From contig JAOTVX010000063.1 in assembly GCA_029863175.1 (NCBI GenBank), positions 1 to 13,873 of the forward strand: a DNA stretch of 13,873 nt, in the 5' to 3' direction. Position numbers and translations under genes: made by a program. The notes below the pieces were generated by a model. The model was given only the letters and a program-made list of their open reading frames with translations, had not been told where the DNA came from and made no database searches. Position 1 is the first letter of the stretch. Each line of letters starts with the position of its first letter. Source of the stretch: Betaproteobacteria bacterium (GTDB taxonomy: Bacteria; Pseudomonadota; Gammaproteobacteria; Burkholderiales; SG8-41). Of this stretch, positions 13,829 through 13,873 are shown in pieces.

Positions 13829-13873
13829 CGCGAATCTATCTTCTACGTGCTGGTGTATTGCCACTCCATCGGG
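13825..13873 (+). CDS. Start of an overlapping downstream gene, cut by the window edge
   Basis: ATGA at 13825-13828 joins the MFS stop to a new ATG, a typical translational-coupling overlap. The 16 visible codons begin MTRIYLLRAG. This resembles the start of histidine phosphatases (IYLLRHG), but the catalytic His is Ala in this reading. Either it is a degenerate member, another family, or a chance frame. Too short to decide. Confidence 0.35.
   Translation, partial: MTRIYLLRAGVLPLHR

Overview
The window looks like a contig from an uncultivated soil or groundwater Betaproteobacterium, probably near Burkholderiales. This rests on the high-GC coding, on protein families common there (fused 5-oxoprolinase, PrpF, MmgE/PrpD, carboxymuconolactone decarboxylase, FMN hydroxy-acid oxidase) and on sigma70-like promoters. 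No rRNA, tRNA, transposase or marker gene is visible, so the placement is an inference.

Layout. 1-263: 42-bp repeat array ending in a promoter. 264-3911 (+): fused HyuA-HyuB 5-oxoprolinase. 3929-4031: large inverted repeat between convergent genes. 4046-4312 (-): small membrane protein. 4323-4393: two heptamer arrays. 4449-5639 (+): MFS transporter. 5640-6178: composite repeat A, heptamers and a good promoter. 6179-6835 (+): carboxymuconolactone decarboxylase-family protein. 6949-8148 (-): PrpF-family isomerase. 8149-8705: composite repeat B. 8706-10073 (-): MmgE/PrpD protein. 10074-10486: composite repeat C. 10487-11716 (-): FMN alpha-hydroxy-acid oxidase. 11717-12187: divergent intergenic region with a 33-bp inverted repeat and two terminator-like hairpins. 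12188-12682 (+): SLOG/YpsA-type protein. 12698-13828 (+): second MFS transporter. 13825 to the edge: start of an overlapping gene.

Function. The enzymes fit catabolism of small organic acids and amides (oxoproline or hydantoins, 2-hydroxy acids, methylcitrate- or aconitate-like tricarboxylates), with two exporter or importer-like MFS proteins. They are not a tight operon: most sit alone between repeat-rich gaps, so a shared pathway is only suggested. The last three genes (12188 onwards) do look like one transcription unit.

The most unusual content is between the genes. Three intergenic regions carry a composite element: a core of exactly 73 bp, flanked by inverted arrays built of 9-bp modules with a 42-bp period, with arm-specific linkers and an AAAGCTTT terminus. 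Two other families (10-bp ATCTGCG and 10-bp CACGGAA units) have the same inverted-arm plan. A fourth family of 7-bp units containing TCA, often TCAC, appears at about ten gene borders. I saw no coding logic, transposase or CRISPR structure in these. They may be an undescribed non-autonomous repeat or structured-RNA system. All alignments and counts were done by eye.
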